Shown here: in pieces, positions 49,543-62,970 of the stretch | Layout: each line of letters opens with the position of its first letter | Numbering within the stretch: the stretch's first letter is position 1 | Origin: Kuschelorhynchus macadamiae | Taxonomy: Eukaryota; Arthropoda; Insecta; Coleoptera; Curculionidae | DNA length: 64,000 nt | NCBI GenBank assembly: GCA_030620095.1 | Contig: JAUTXW010002166.1 | Coordinates: forward strand, 253,001-317,000 | Reading direction: 5' to 3' | Position numbers and translations under genes: made by a program | The notes under the pieces: model-generated | Databases searched by the model: none | Told to the model about the DNA's origin: nothing | What the model saw: only the letters and a program-made list of their open reading frames with translations

Positions 49543-50067
49543 AACAAAAAGTATTTTATGTCTAGATATAATGGGAAAATCTTTTATTCCTACTACATGA
49601 TTTTTAATTTCATTTTTATTGAATTTTAATTGAAAAATACTTACAATGTATATCAATATTTATTATTTTGTTCGGTATTGTATATTTTTTATATTATTTA
49701 TATGTATTAGTCATTGTTTGTATCATGTTATAATCTCTGTGTAACCAACCCCAAAGCATCAATTTACCCGTACATTGTCATAAAGAGTCAAGGCTCTTAA
49801 ATTTGAATGGGATCGTAAAAAAAAGTATAACATCTATTTATTTTGCAAATATTTGAAATTACCATCTGCTCAGTTCCTCGACAACACGCAGTGCGCGAGT
49901 ATTTACAACAGTTTATGTCTCATTCAAGTACGTAAAAACAAAGTTTATATTTATTATTGTACAATGAAGGTAAAAATATGGGTGCATGGATGCTAAAAGG
50001 TTTCAGGTAGGAGTATTATTTGTTTTCTATAATTTTGATTTTTAAATGTGCTTTGTGTCTTTTAGTG

Positions 50068-50100
50068 CTTGATAAAGTAGAAATACATCTACGAAACGTT
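50068..50100 (+). ncRNA. Hammerhead-like hairpin of PLE family B (right)
   Basis: CTTGATAAA, stem GTAG / CTAC, then GAAACGTT. Same layout as in families A and C. Confidence 0.4.
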
Positions 50101-50469
50101 GCACAGAATATAATTGTGTCTTTTAAACCCCTCCCGAACCCACGAACCTCTTGAAGTTAATATGAATAACTTCAGTTTTTTTCGTGATTTAAGTCTCTTG
50201 AATATAAAAAAAAATCGAAAAGAAAATATTGTATACATACATGCAGGCATGTAAATAAAATTTGCTCGGTAACGTGAGGCCGGTCAAAACGATTCGTTTC
50301 AAATTTGCACGATCGATATCTTTAAGGAGTACAAAAAATTGAAAACAGAAATAGTTGAAGGTAAATGTTTTAACTCCGAAAAAATGTGGAAGTCATTGTG
50401 TGATTATATATGTTTAAAAAAACACATCATATTTCGAAAATAGGTGAAACATTTTAAAAATGTTTACTT

Positions 50470-50760
50470 TCCTCGTAAGAGTCTCCAAATGCCGAGAAAC
50501 ATTTTTTCTCAATTTCGTCGGTCTCTCGATCTATCTGTCTATTCGAGGTACATCTAAAAACTACTTATCCGATTGTCTTCAAATCCTATATGGCGGAACA
50601 AAATGGCGGCCTAATACTAAAAAGCTGTAATCCAATTTACCGCAATTTTGCACAAAAAGTGTGACATAGGGATGAACTGATAAAATTTTGGTGAGAAGCC
50701 ATTGTGATGAAACAGAATGGCCGAATTCTGTAATAAAAATCAGTACAATGAGAATCAGAG
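50470..50760 (-). repeat. Satellite-like dispersed repeat, locus 5
   Basis: The end module (CTATCTGTCTATTCGAGG, CTAAAAACTACTTATCCGAT) is followed by monomers with GGCGGAACAAAATGGCGGCC and GATGAACTGATAAAATTTTGG. Same orientation as locus 1. Confidence 0.6.
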
Positions 50761-51218
50761 CCATATAAATACGTATAAGTATTTTTTTGATTTAACACAA
50801 GCGACTCGCAGTGTTACCTTGACTAATCATGTAAAGTCAAAAAAGAAAGAAAAGACGCCGATAGTGGACTACGAAACTATTAAAGAGCCGAAAAAATTAT
50901 GGCGATATTTTGCTTGATTCGGGGCAATTTAAAAAAGTCTGCCGAATGTCATCAGAGAACGAGTACCTTTTTTTTATTTAACATGTTTTATTTTTATGTA
51001 TCTACAAGAACAGGATACAAACTATTTTAACCGACACAAAGTTTACACCGTGGTTGCTCGCCAGAAACACGAATCTAATTATTAAAGCGATCAAAAATAT
51101 CCTCCAGCCCCTAGCATATTTTATTTTGAGTTATTTTAATTTTAAAATATTATAAACCTTTACTAGTCAAAAAACAAAGCTGATAATTATTTTATTTAAT
51201 AACTAACGGGGAGATTAC

Positions 51219-51386
51219 TTATATATAATAAAAGGATACATATCACAGCAACTCTCAAACATCTCATTTTGAGAAGCCACATTGTAGATTGTATGGTAAT
51301 CACAGATAAAATAGTCATCTTCTAATGCTGTTGTCAACAACTTCAAATAAGTTTCGGCAATTATTTCTTGCCTAGCACCATCTCCC
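51219..51386 (-). CDS. ASCC2: ASCC2 exon B
   Basis: The exon is 168 bp; acceptor CTTTTAG ends at 51387. The donor GTAATC at 51218 is weak, but it gives the only phase that joins exon C correctly (AA + T, Asn). It encodes 55 residues including LKLLTTALEDDYFICDYHTI. The family shows LLQEKRFLRDYD at this position, and a hydrophobic ending follows. It belongs to the helical N-terminal half that contacts ASCC3. A (TA)n array begins 22 bp upstream of the acceptor. Confidence 0.88.
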
Positions 51387-51405
51387 CTAAAAGTGAAATG
51401 TTAAA

Positions 51406-51408
<3 letters not shown>

Positions 51409-51457
<49 letters not shown>
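51409..51457. repeat. (TA)n microsatellite beside an exon acceptor
   Basis: 49 bp of TA, starting 22 bp from the 3' splice site of ASCC2 exon B, where the branch point should be. Confidence 0.9.
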
Positions 51458-51459
<2 letters not shown>

Positions 51460-51560
51460 CAAGGCTCATCAGGTGTCATGTCATTAGACTTTGCAAGTCG
51501 ATGAGGGAAGCTGGCGCCATCTGTAGGTACTATGATGAAAACTAAATCGCTTCAGATGCG

Positions 51561-51566
<6 letters not shown>

Positions 51567-51625
<59 letters not shown>

Positions 51626-51679
51626 TATATATATATAAATATATATAATACAATATATATATATATATATATATATATC

Positions 51680-51727
<48 letters not shown>
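51567..51727. repeat. Compound (TA)n microsatellite
   Basis: TA runs broken by AAATATATA and TAATACAATATA words. They end exactly where the truncated PLE family C copy begins (CCCATCACCC at 51728). Confidence 0.9.
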
Positions 51728-51730
<3 letters not shown>

Positions 51731-51955
51731 ATCACCCTTTTACTCAGAAAAAAATCTGTCGTAATCGACCTGGCAGATAGAGCAATCCAATTATCAGATC
51801 CCGAGTTTCGAAAAGAATCAATCGAAAAAGCCAAAGAAGCTCTTAAAAAAATAGTTATCGTACTCATTTAATAAACTCGGTTTTCAAAAAAAGAATCGAT
51901 AAATTTTACAACACCTTGAGTCACCAAAAACAATTCAATCAAACAGAAAAGTTAC

Positions 51956-52320
51956 TTGACACTGCCATATATACAGGGGCTATCCAAACAACTTAAACAT
52001 TTATTCTCTAAATATAACATACAAGTTGCTCATAGGAGTTATAATTTGCTGGATCAACACTACACAAAACTTAAGACAAAAACTTCAAAATTACAAAAGA
52101 CACACATAGTATATCAGGTACCATGGAATGATTGTGATTGCGTTTATATTGGGCAAACACAACAATATTTACAGTCACGAATGTATGCCCATAATTACGA
52201 CAAAAAAACCAAACTGCATTATCAAAACACGCACAACAAAATAATCACACTCTCGATTTTGACCAAACAAACATTTTAAAAACAGAATTACTTAAAAAGA
52301 AAAGGGAAATTTACGAGTCC
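51956..52320 (+). pseudogene. GIY-YIG endonuclease region of the truncated PLE C copy
   Basis: LPYIQGLSKQLKHLFSKYNI leads into HIVYQVPWNDCDCVYIGQTQ and QYLQSRMYAHNYDKKTKLHY. The full copy has Cys instead of Trp in the VPC position, so this copy has lost a conserved cysteine. Stops and frameshifts are shared with the downstream copy. Confidence 0.75.
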
Positions 52321-52435
52321 ATAGAAATAAAAAAAATACTCATGCCATAAATGACAAAAAAATATAGATCTGTTAAATAAAGTGTACTACGACAGTCGAG
52401 TAGAGTAGTTCGTAAAATTTGTGAAATTTGTTCCT

Positions 52436-52625
52436 TGTAAAATTTTGTAATTATAATGGATTACTTACGTTTCATGGTAAGTCAAAAGAAATACAAGTTT
52501 TTATTGTAAAGTGTAGATATTCTATTTTAGCTTTTAGGGTGGACTTTTTGATAAAGGCAAGTTCCTGCCGAAACGTCAAAACATTTTTTTTTAAACTGAC
52601 AATATATGTGACATCACTAATACCT
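52436..52625 (+). repeat. PLE C terminal repeat, upstream unit
   Basis: About 190 bp matching 55281-55470 with few changes. Contains ATGGATTACTTACGTTTCAT, a possible 61-nt intron and the hairpin. Confidence 0.8.
52548..52577 (+). ncRNA. Hammerhead-like hairpin of PLE family C (upstream unit)
   Basis: TTTGATAAA, stem GGCA / TGCC with loop AGTTCC, then GAAACGTC (palindromic ACGT). The layout matches the hammerhead at 2242-2282 but the CTGATGA strand is changed to TTGATAA. Confidence 0.45.
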
Positions 52626-52733
52626 AAGTCACAAGTAGTTTTTTTTCGGACCTATACCCAAGAAAATTATAAATATTAACAATATAAAAGGAAGGTCAAG
52701 AAACTCTTACCAAATCAATATATAAAAACATGG

Positions 52734-55085
52734 GTGAAAATATGTTTTGTTATCAGGATATGGAGAATCCATACGGGAGATCTACAGTCTTGCAAATTAT
52801 TGACAAAAAATGCAAATTTTAGGAACAGAAGGATTTTTCTTCTACGTTGCAAAACCGAACAGCTCACACCAACCTTTTTAAATTTTAATACAAATCATAT
52901 ATCCTTTGTCAATGTAAACCTGAAACGTAAATTTACAACATCTGTCCTAAATCGTTTTCAAAGAGAAACTTTAAACTTATTAATATCCGACAGTATATTT
53001 AAATTAGGAAAAATAAAATATGACTTAAAAATAGAGGCAAATCTAAAACAAATGCTACCAACCAATGTATTTAACAGATTTAAAGAATACATGCTTGGTC
53101 AAAACGAAACACTTTTCCAAAAATGTAAGGAAAGAAATATAAATAAAATAAAAAGACTCCCGGCAAAATCAAACAAAACACCTCAAACACACACAATCAT
53201 TGGATGGAAAACCTAACAAATATTGAAATTCGCTAACGAAGTTTTAAATTTAGGACCAAACTTTGTGGTTCCTATTCAACATTCAAAAGATACACCCATT
53301 CCTGATATAATTTGCCACATAGAAACTTCTATTTCTAACCTTAACACCTCAACAAAAGACGAATTAAGAACCAAAAGTTGCAATATTTTAACGAATTTTA
53401 AAAACAAAAATAATCTTAAATTTGAAAATAAAGAATTGAATAATAAAATTAGAAAAACTAAATCCTTCTTAAAAGAACATCCCAATTTGACTATTTTTAA
53501 ACCTGACAAATCAAATAAAACTGTCATTATGGAGACACAGGAATATGATAAAAAAATAAATATTTTACTAAATGACACCACAACGTATAAACAAATCAAA
53601 ATCGATCCAACCAGACGGTATAAAAAAAAAACGAACTCATAGAGAAGTGGAATAAAAAAGGTTATATTTCACCCGATACTGCTTCTAAACTAAAAATTAA
53701 TAATTCTCTCCCACCAAAAATCTATGGGCTCCGCAAACTACATAAACAGGGAATTCCTCTTCGTCCTATTGTATCTTGCATTCAATCCCCTTTCAATTCT
53801 TTGTCAAGCTTCTTAAAAAATATAATTTCAAAAGTAATAAACAAAAATAATTAATTACTATATTAGATTCCTCGCATTTTAGGGAAGAAATAAAACACTT
53901 CCAGGTACCACATAATCATGTATTAATAGCCTTAGACGTAGTTTCTCTATATACAAACGTGCCAATAAATCTAACAAAAGACATAATAAAAAATAAATGG
54001 AATGATATAATAAAATACACAGATATATCGCTAGACGATTTTATGGAAGCCGTAGAGCTAACATTAGATTCCACATATTTTTTTATATAAAGATAAAATA
54101 TATAAACAAACTGAAGGATGTGCGATGGGTGCAAGTATATCTAGCGTAGTTGCACAACTTGTTCTTGAAAATTTAGAGGAAAACATATTATCAAAACTAG
54201 ATTTTAATTTACAATTCTTTTATAGATACGTAGATGATTGTATTACTCTGGTACCCAAATAAAAAACCGATTCCATTCTCACAATGTTTAACAGTTACCA
54301 TCCAAAATTACAGTTTACCACTGAGATTGAAAAAAACTAAAAAATTAGCTTTTTAGATATAACACTGCACAGAAAAAACAACACCATCAGAACACAGTGG
54401 TATACAAAACAAACATGGTCTAGTAGATACACAAATTACTCATCCCATCACCCTCTTACTCAGAAAAAATCTGTCATAATCGGCCTGGCAGATAGAGCAA
54501 TCCAAGTATCAGATCCCGAGTTTCGAACAGAATCAATCGAAAAAGCCAAAGAAGCTCTTAAAAAAATAGTTATCCTACTCATTTAATAAACTCGGTTTTC
54601 AAAAAAAGAATTAATACATTTTACAACACCTTGGGTCACCAAAAAACAATTCAATCAAACAAAACAAAGAAAAGTTACTTGACACTGCCATATATACAGG
54701 GGCTATCCGAACAATTTAAACAATTATTCTCTAAATATAACATACAAGTTGCACATAGGGGGTATAATTTGCTGGATCAACACCACACAAAACTTAAGGC
54801 AAAAACTTCAAAATTAAAAAAGACACATATAGTATATCAGGTACCATGCAATGATTGTGATTGCGTTTATATTGGGCAAACACAACAATATTTACAGTCA
54901 CGAATGTATGCCCATAAGTACGACAAAAAAAACAAACTGCATTATCAAAACACGCACAACAAAATAATCACACTTTCGATTTTGACCAAACAAAAATTTT
55001 ATAAACAGAATTACTTAAAAAGAAAAGGGAAATTTACGAGTCGATAGAAATGAAAAAAATACTCATGCCATAAATGACAAAAAAG
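52734..55085 (+). pseudogene. PLE family C gene: N-terminal region, RT and GIY-YIG, many disruptions
   Basis: A 160-codon N-terminal frame (52734-53216) includes FVNVNLKRKFTTSVLNRFQR and is followed by a frameshift. The next frame (53223-53642) reads EVLNLGPNFVVPIQHSKDTP and LTIFKPDKSNKTVIMETQEY. After another shift come PPKIYGLRKLHKQGIPLRPI, HVLIALDVVSLYTNVPINLT (motif A), GCAMGASISSVVAQLVLENL and FYRYVDDCITLVPK (catalytic YVDD). TAA codons interrupt it near 53852, 54260 and 54338, with further shifts near 54085 and 54590. GIY-YIG reads HIVYQVPCNDCDCVYIGQTQ (about 54820-54890). The whole domain order of a PLE is visible but the copy is dead. Confidence 0.8.
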
Positions 55086-55280
55086 ATATAGTTCTGTTAA
55101 ATAAAGTGTACTACGACATAATATAACTACGGTAAGCTCCACCCGTCCCTTCTATTCCAACGAAGGGTTATTTTGTTAAAAATAATAAAATTTAAATGAG
55201 TGTTCGTGATATCGCCAAGGAGCAAGTTGCAAACAGTATGTTGTTGTGGTCGTCTTCTTTGTTATATGTCGAGTAGTTAA

Positions 55281-55475
55281 AGTAAAATTTTATAATTATA
55301 ATGGATTGCTTGCGTTTCATGGTAAGTCAAAAGAAATACGAATTTTTATTGTAAAGTGTAGATATTCTATTTTAGCTTTTAGGATGAACTTTTTGATAAA
55401 GGCAAAGGTGTTCCTGCCGAAACGTCAAAACATTTTTTTTTAAACTGACAATATATGTGACATCACTAATACCTG
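55281..55475 (+). repeat. PLE C terminal repeat, downstream unit
   Basis: Counterpart of 52436-52625. Differences include GGCAAAGGTGTTCC in the hairpin loop (longer than in the upstream unit) and a handful of substitutions. Confidence 0.8.
55393..55426 (+). ncRNA. Hammerhead-like hairpin of PLE family C (downstream unit)
   Basis: TTTGATAAA, GGCA, longer loop, TGCC, GAAACGTC. Compared with the upstream unit only the loop has changed while both stem halves are kept. Confidence 0.45.
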
Positions 55476-55639
55476 TGTATGTGAATGTATACAATGTCAT
55501 GCTCATTACACCAGAAAAAAATTATTAGGGACACATACGAAAATTTAAGTCATGTGAATCCGCTAGCAACCAGGACTATGAGAGGTGGAAAGACACAGAA
55601 AAAAAACCGCATATGCAACCAATAAGTTAAGTATCCCAT

Positions 55640-56060
55640 TAATTGCTGAATATTTAGTGATACAGCTTCAAAGTCAAGTTATTAGAGCGGTTGCTGGTTC
55701 CAAATACAGAGAGAATTGCTTGTCTGGTTTTGACAGATTAAATATTTTGACTCTGCCTAGTCTATATCTAATCCAGTGCTTCGTCTACGTAAAAGCAAAT
55801 GAGTGTTTTTACTTTAGGTATATTAACCCTCACCCTCATGGCACTCGTAACCACCTCAATATTAGACTTGACTTCGAAAGCCTGATGATAACCAAGGTTG
55901 TAACTAATTATTTTGGTCCTAAGGCTTTAATCTGCTTCCTAAAAAAATTAGGGATCTGCCAGTCGTTGGGTTAAGAAATGTGGTTATTAAAAAGTTTTTA
56001 TTCCTTACACGAATTTTCCTCAAATAATTTTAGTGATTTTAAACTGTGTGTTATGTTCAT
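55640..56060 (+). pseudogene. LINE C-terminal fragment
   Basis: The frame reads FDRLNILTLPSLYLIQCFVY, then HGTRNHLNIRLDFESLMITK and VTNYFGPKALI, resembling the end of CR1/Daphne-like LINE proteins (the NTRN-LNIR and FFGPKLYN-type motifs). The reading is weaker after 55975. 5'-truncated. Confidence 0.5.
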
Positions 56061-58825
56061 ATTATATTTTATCTGTATTGTTTTAGCTCTGAAAACTATA
56101 ATTTTATGTAACTATTTTAAAAATTAAAAAAATATATTATTGTGTAACTATTGGGCAAACATTTCGCCAACAGATGACGTAAGTAAAATCTATTGCATGA
56201 TTAACTTTAATAAACCATTTATATTTGTTACAACAACTGGAATATTGGATTTTCCAAGTTTTAGATTGAATATTTGCGAGAAATAACTAAACATAGGTAT
56301 ACATACATACATACATACATCATTTTACTTTTTATTTATATTTACTTTATTTTGGTCTCAAATCATAAAATAGATAGATAAAATCCCATAACTTTTGGAT
56401 TTAATGTTTTAATATTAAATCAAAGCTTGTAGACCCTATTTAAAATATAAAGAGAAACTCTGTACCTACATAGATTTTATTGTAAACATCTTAATGAGGT
56501 ATCTCAATACATTAACAGGTAAATAAGCCTGTTTTGTTTATTATAGTTTTAGAAAAATCCATTAACAAGTAATTTGCCCTACCTAACATCTAACCTCGCT
56601 TAATCCTAAGCCTTACAGTTAAAACTAATAGTCTTTAATATAACACCTCCCCCCCCCCCCCAACACTGTCAAAAAGAACCGTAAAGTTCAGTTGAGAACC
56701 CCATCGGTTAAACACAAAAGATCGATAAACTAATTACAAATAAATAAACTGATCTATTTGTTAAGCGGGTAAAACAAAACACAAACGGTCAAACAACAGC
56801 AAACAATGCCGACTTTTAAATATCTAAGCTCTGTATAAAAGTCGACTATCCCAGGTGCTTTAACAGTGGAAAATTACAGAGGCAGCCGTTGAGAAAAACG
56901 ACAGTCACGCGACCTGAACTGATAAAAGCTCCAATCTATCTCGTTGTTCTCCTTGTCGCTTGCACCCGCCCTTTTTGGGTTCTTATCCAAGATTCCACCA
57001 CTTCGATGCCACAAGTTACGTCATAGCGGAGTCACCTACACGGCGGGGTTAGGTTGCCAATAGGCCCTTATTTTCCTTCTAAGTTTTCTTTTTGCACACT
57101 TCAATGTCATGGTAAAATTACATGTGATTTTATATATTCTATAAATATCAATATATTTTATGCTTATATAAAAATAATATTGTTCTATTTAAACGTTATT
57201 TAGTTGATATCTATTAGCAATTGCCTGACGTACAAGAACTGATTTTTAAAAAATAAGCTAATTTTACTAAAAATAAACTCCAACTGGAAATTCTTGATTG
57301 TGTACAAAAAGAGTCTATTTCATTTACAAAGCTGTAAGAAACGTGTTAAATAGGTTTTAATATGAGGTACCTTCAAGCAAAAAAACCATATGATTAAAAA
57401 ATCACTAAAAAACGAAATTAATATCGCTAGCTTAATTAACTTTTAGACTATGAACATTTAAAAAAGGTAACGAATAAATAACTTATTTAAACATTCATTA
57501 TGGACAAAGCTATGTTCGTTTAAAACTAAAAGTTTCTTTTATTTTGGCACAGTAAAATACTAATATCTATTTGAAAGAGGTAAATATAAAATGCTTAACT
57601 TTTTGCAATACAATTATTGAATAAATATTTGCCATTTATTCATTAATAAATGATATGCGCTTAATACAATACTAATAAACTAAATCAAAAACAAAATTAT
57701 ATTTTAAGATGTAAATATTACCAAACCCAAGGTAAAATAAGTTATTAATTTATTACAATATAGTAAATTCGAACTAATATTTAAGTTATCTTCTACCCAA
57801 AGTAAAATATTTTCTTCTTTGGGAATCCTATGTTTGGAAAGACCAAAATATTACTTTTAGGGCAAAGCAAATCGTGTTTTTTTATCTGAAAATATTTCAT
57901 TATAACTTTGAGTACTGAGGCTATTAAAATATGTATCATATCTCTCATTTCTCAGTTTGAAAACAAACTATGTCGGGGTATATTTTAAGAATATACTAAA
58001 TTGTACTTAAATAATAACAGTTAATCATAATAACACACGATTTTGACAATAAGCTAGTCATAAATATCATCACTATTACTATTTTGACTCAACGCCTACT
58101 ATTGTTAATGATAAATTAATCAGAAGAATAACTTGTAGGTGATATTAAAATAGCAATAATTTCGAAAAAAGATACCTATGGCGGCTAATTATACCTTTTT
58201 TGCACAGAAAAGCCGAGATAATGTTTTTAAATAAAAGTTTCCATACGTCTACTTTCAAAGTAGCATTTAAATTTACGAAGAGCATCACACACAGATGCCT
58301 CTATCAGCTTAATATAAGCCAGATTATTTTAAGCCTTGATAGAAACATATCCCAATTTTTAAAGAAATATACCTAAAACTTTTTTAAAATTTGAATAAAA
58401 TTAAAATTCAATTTCTCCATTAAATAAACACCCTGTACTACTTTTATTATCAACATATCGAGTTGTTTTGAATTTTATATTTGTGACTGACATCCACCAT
58501 CAGACACAGGAAGGTAAACTCAGATTTGAATGGGATGACACTTCGTTGGAGTCCCTAATTTTAATGTATCTGGCATATTATTATATCATTCCATGAATTA
58601 AAAAAATATATAAATAAAATGTTTCTAGAATGTGAAACAAAAACAAAAATTCCAGATTTCGATTGAGATGATGATGATTGATGACAGAGATAAGCAATCT
58701 GCAATATTAAATAAAATTATATGGAACTTGATGAAGAGCTTTTTTATTTTTTTAATAATATTAATTTAATTATTTGGAACTAAGTGATTTTGCAAACAAT
58801 AAGTCTTTACATATACTAAACTTAC
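56061..58825. other. ASCC2 intron between exons A and B, nothing recognised
   Basis: AT-rich. It includes (ACAT)n near 56300, a C13 run at 56649-56661 and a GC-richer patch at 56780-57080. No exon or element boundary could be supported. Confidence 0.35.
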
Positions 58826-59031
58826 ATGTGCTTCAAAGCTTCATCTAAACAATAAGAAACGAAGATATTAAACAATTCTACAAATTCTGCACGCCCCATG
58901 TTGATTTCCTCAATAATTTTCTTAAAAAGGTCTATTTGAGTTTGTTCTTCTTCTCTTGCATCCAACAGCTCATAAAGTTCTCTATAAACATTGACATAAA
59001 TAAAAGGCAACCTAAAAAGGAAATCGGGCAT
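58826..59031 (-). CDS. ASCC2: ASCC2 exon A (helical domain)
   Basis: The exon is 206 bp; acceptor TTTTAATAG ends at 59032 and donor GTAAGT starts at 58825. It encodes PDFLFRLPFIYVNVYRELYE and, further on, MGRAEFVELFNIFVSYCLDE. The first part matches the family's HDF-x-YRLA-x-FYE segment, the second the KLMEIFHIILNQIC helix. The final AT joins the first base of exon B as Met. The Met codon at its first position is internal, not the start of the protein. Earlier exons should lie at higher coordinates and were not recognised up to 64000. Confidence 0.88.
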
Positions 59032-59965
59032 CTATTAAAAAATAATGTAATATATATTTTGAGATATACATACATATACATAATATTACATATTACATTA
59101 GTTTAACCAAATTTTTATTGCGATGTGTTATAATTTTTAATAATGTTTAAGTGTATGATTAAAGATTTAAAATTTTATACATAAATAAAGAAAATTAATC
59201 TATATTATCTGTATATCTATTTTCCTAACTGCTTCAAGAAACACAAAAGAGGTAATTTTTGGAAATAGTTTGTTGCAACATTATTTTTGTATTTTATAAA
59301 TTGCCAAGGATATTCGTAGAAAGGCGACTTTAATCTATTTTCTACCACTTTCCAATTTGCTATTTGTTTCCATGATGTATCAAAATACTATAACATCAAA
59401 TAAGAAAAATTGGCGAAAACCGGAAAACAGAAAAATATCCAATTTTCATAGCCGCTGCCGCTCGGTAACGGTAGGTCGGGCAAATACACTATATATAGGG
59501 CTGATAATAAAACTCAGCAGTCTCGTCCGAAAGAGGCTGACTACTTTATCCTGTAAGACAGGGGTTAGATGGGGAATATAAAGGGCATTCAAAATCATTA
59601 TAGGATGCCTATACCTCAAATGCCGAAAAAACAACAAAATAAAAAAAACTGTTTTTTCCTTTACAATTTTGACATAATTCACTGTTTTTTTCGGAAAGTT
59701 ACTTACTCTTTACTTAATTATTACGGGAATAGTTTATTTCGTTTCAAAGTTTCCCCAAAGGATTGAAAAAAAAACCATATCGCCAAAATTACTCTACAAG
59801 GCCAACCATTTAGAAATATCTACTCTAAGGGGGCGTCAACCAGAGGAAAAAATAAAAAGAACATTTCCTCTTCTACAACTGGAATTTTAAATTTTGACAC
59901 AATTTGCGACGAATACGGCACTAAAAATTAATAATCAACCCTAATGTCAATGAGGATTGGTGTAG
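59032..59965. other. Intron 5' of exon A, nothing recognised
   Basis: A less AT-rich patch at 59445-59585 (GCCGCTGCCGCTCGG, TCGTCCGAAAGAGGCTGACT) stands out but matches nothing known to me. Confidence 0.3.
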
Positions 59966-59969
59966 AAAT

Positions 59970-60310
59970 TTATAATATTAAAAATCGGTAAATTCCTTTA
60001 CCCGGAACTTCCCTCGTTATGATTTTTTTTATATTAGGATTAGTAGTGTGACTTAATTTAGTTCGGTACATTGTCATTTGGTAACACATACATACTGTCT
60101 TTTCAAAAAATGTACTGGGTGCCTTTTTGTTCCACTATATTGGCTATATAATAATATTTTACACATTTTTACATATGCCACACTTGATTTTTGAATATAA
60201 AGTAACATTAATTAAATAAGCAATTTTTTACACTGATTTTATAAAAATTTCATTAGTCCGCCATTCTGTTCCGTCATGTTGAATTCATACTAAAATTTTA
60301 GCAGTGTACC
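59970..60310 (+). repeat. Satellite-like dispersed repeat, locus 6
   Basis: The end module CGGTAAATTCCTTTACCCGG and CCCTCGTTATGATT is followed by monomers with TTTTTGTTCCACTATATTGG (about 60124) and CCGCCATTCTGTTCCGTC (about 60256), about 135 bp apart. Confidence 0.65.
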
Positions 60311-60311
60311 A

Positions 60312-62058
<1,747 letters not shown>

Positions 62059-62479
62059 ACACTCTAAAATGAAACAAATTTCATCGATTTCAAAGTGACA
62101 GGAAATCCATTCTGCAGGGCATATACGGCAAATTTTTTTGAATGTTATCTAGAATATAAAGATAAAAAACTTAAATATTGGAAAGATTAGAGATTAGAAC
62201 AAGGGCATAAATAAATGATTTTAATTGTAACTCTATTAGGAAGTATGTATGTATATGTATATATGTGAGTGTGTGTCTGTGAATAAGTTTAACGAGTGTG
62301 CATAACAATTTGTAAATTTGTGTAGGGTTTTAGTTTATTGCAGTGTTTAGCTTTTAAACTATTTGTTATTTACTTCATTACCGCGGTCAAGTCTTAACTT
62401 ATGCGGAGTCTTTTATTTATATTCACTTACTCACTAAATCGTAAAATGTAATTTTTATTGAACATAAATATTTTTTTCA

Positions 62480-62970
62480 TATCCATTTATTGTGAGAACA
62501 TTAAAATCCATTGAATAAGAGGTTTTTTTACTACATCTTCTAAACAGTTTAATTCGCCGTCACTTTATTCCTCCATCTTGAATTCGTACTACAATTTTTC
62601 CCAGTTTTTTCCAAATCACACTTAATTTTTGGACAAAATTTGAAATAAAACTAAAGTAGTTTTTCAAGCTGGTTTTTAAAATTGTATTAGGTGTCATTTT
62701 ATTTTTCCGTCTTAGATTCGTACCAAAATGTTATCCATCTTAGATTCGTACCAAAACGTTATCAGTTCATTCTATACTTGATTTTTGCGCAAAATTTGAG
62801 GTAAATTGGATAATTAGGCCGCCATTTTGTTTCGCCGATTTCAACGGCTACCAAAATGTTTCCGTTTAATTCCTACTTAATACTTGATTTTTATACAAAG
62901 TTTCAGGTAAATTGCGTAATTAGTTTTTTATTAATAATTTTTTAATTATTTCACTAAGCCGTCATTTGTA
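62480..62970 (+). repeat. Satellite-like dispersed repeat, locus 7
   Basis: Monomers around CGCCGTCACTTTATTCCTCC (62556), GTGTCATTTTATTTTTCC (62691) and GGCCGCCATTTTGTTTCGCC (62818), about 131 bp apart, with GATTCGTACCAAAATGTTA in each. Confidence 0.7.

Larger units (their letters stand above)
47755..50161 (+). mobile_element. PLE family B with inverted terminal arms
   Basis: The arms 47755-48581 and 49310-50161 are inverted copies. The right arm has a 25-bp insertion relative to the left, near 50016-50040. Between them is the RT and GIY-YIG gene fragment. The right arm contains the last 77 codons of the gene and the whole 3' region, so the left arm is a partial PLE copy in opposite orientation, joined in front of a 5'-truncated copy. 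Confidence 0.8.
51728..52625 (+). mobile_element. PLE family C, 5'-truncated upstream copy
   Basis: Parallel to 54444-55475 of the full copy downstream. It starts inside the gene at the segment encoding SHHPFTQKKSVVIDLADRAI, contains the GIY-YIG region and ends with a terminal repeat and hairpin. Its terminal repeat serves as the left terminal repeat of the following full copy, the direct tandem layout known for Penelope elements. Confidence 0.8.
52680..55475 (+). mobile_element. PLE family C, full-length but decayed copy
   Basis: It runs from the PLE end motif CCTATACCCAAGAAAAT (52651-52667) through a complete but broken gene to the downstream terminal repeat (55281-55475). It is the only copy in the window that retains the N-terminal part of the gene. 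Confidence 0.8.

Noticed and set aside
59490..59560. CTGATAATAAAACTCAGCAG with a following CGAAAGAGG as another hammerhead
   Set aside because: No stem II links the two core pieces and the CTGATGA strand is incomplete.
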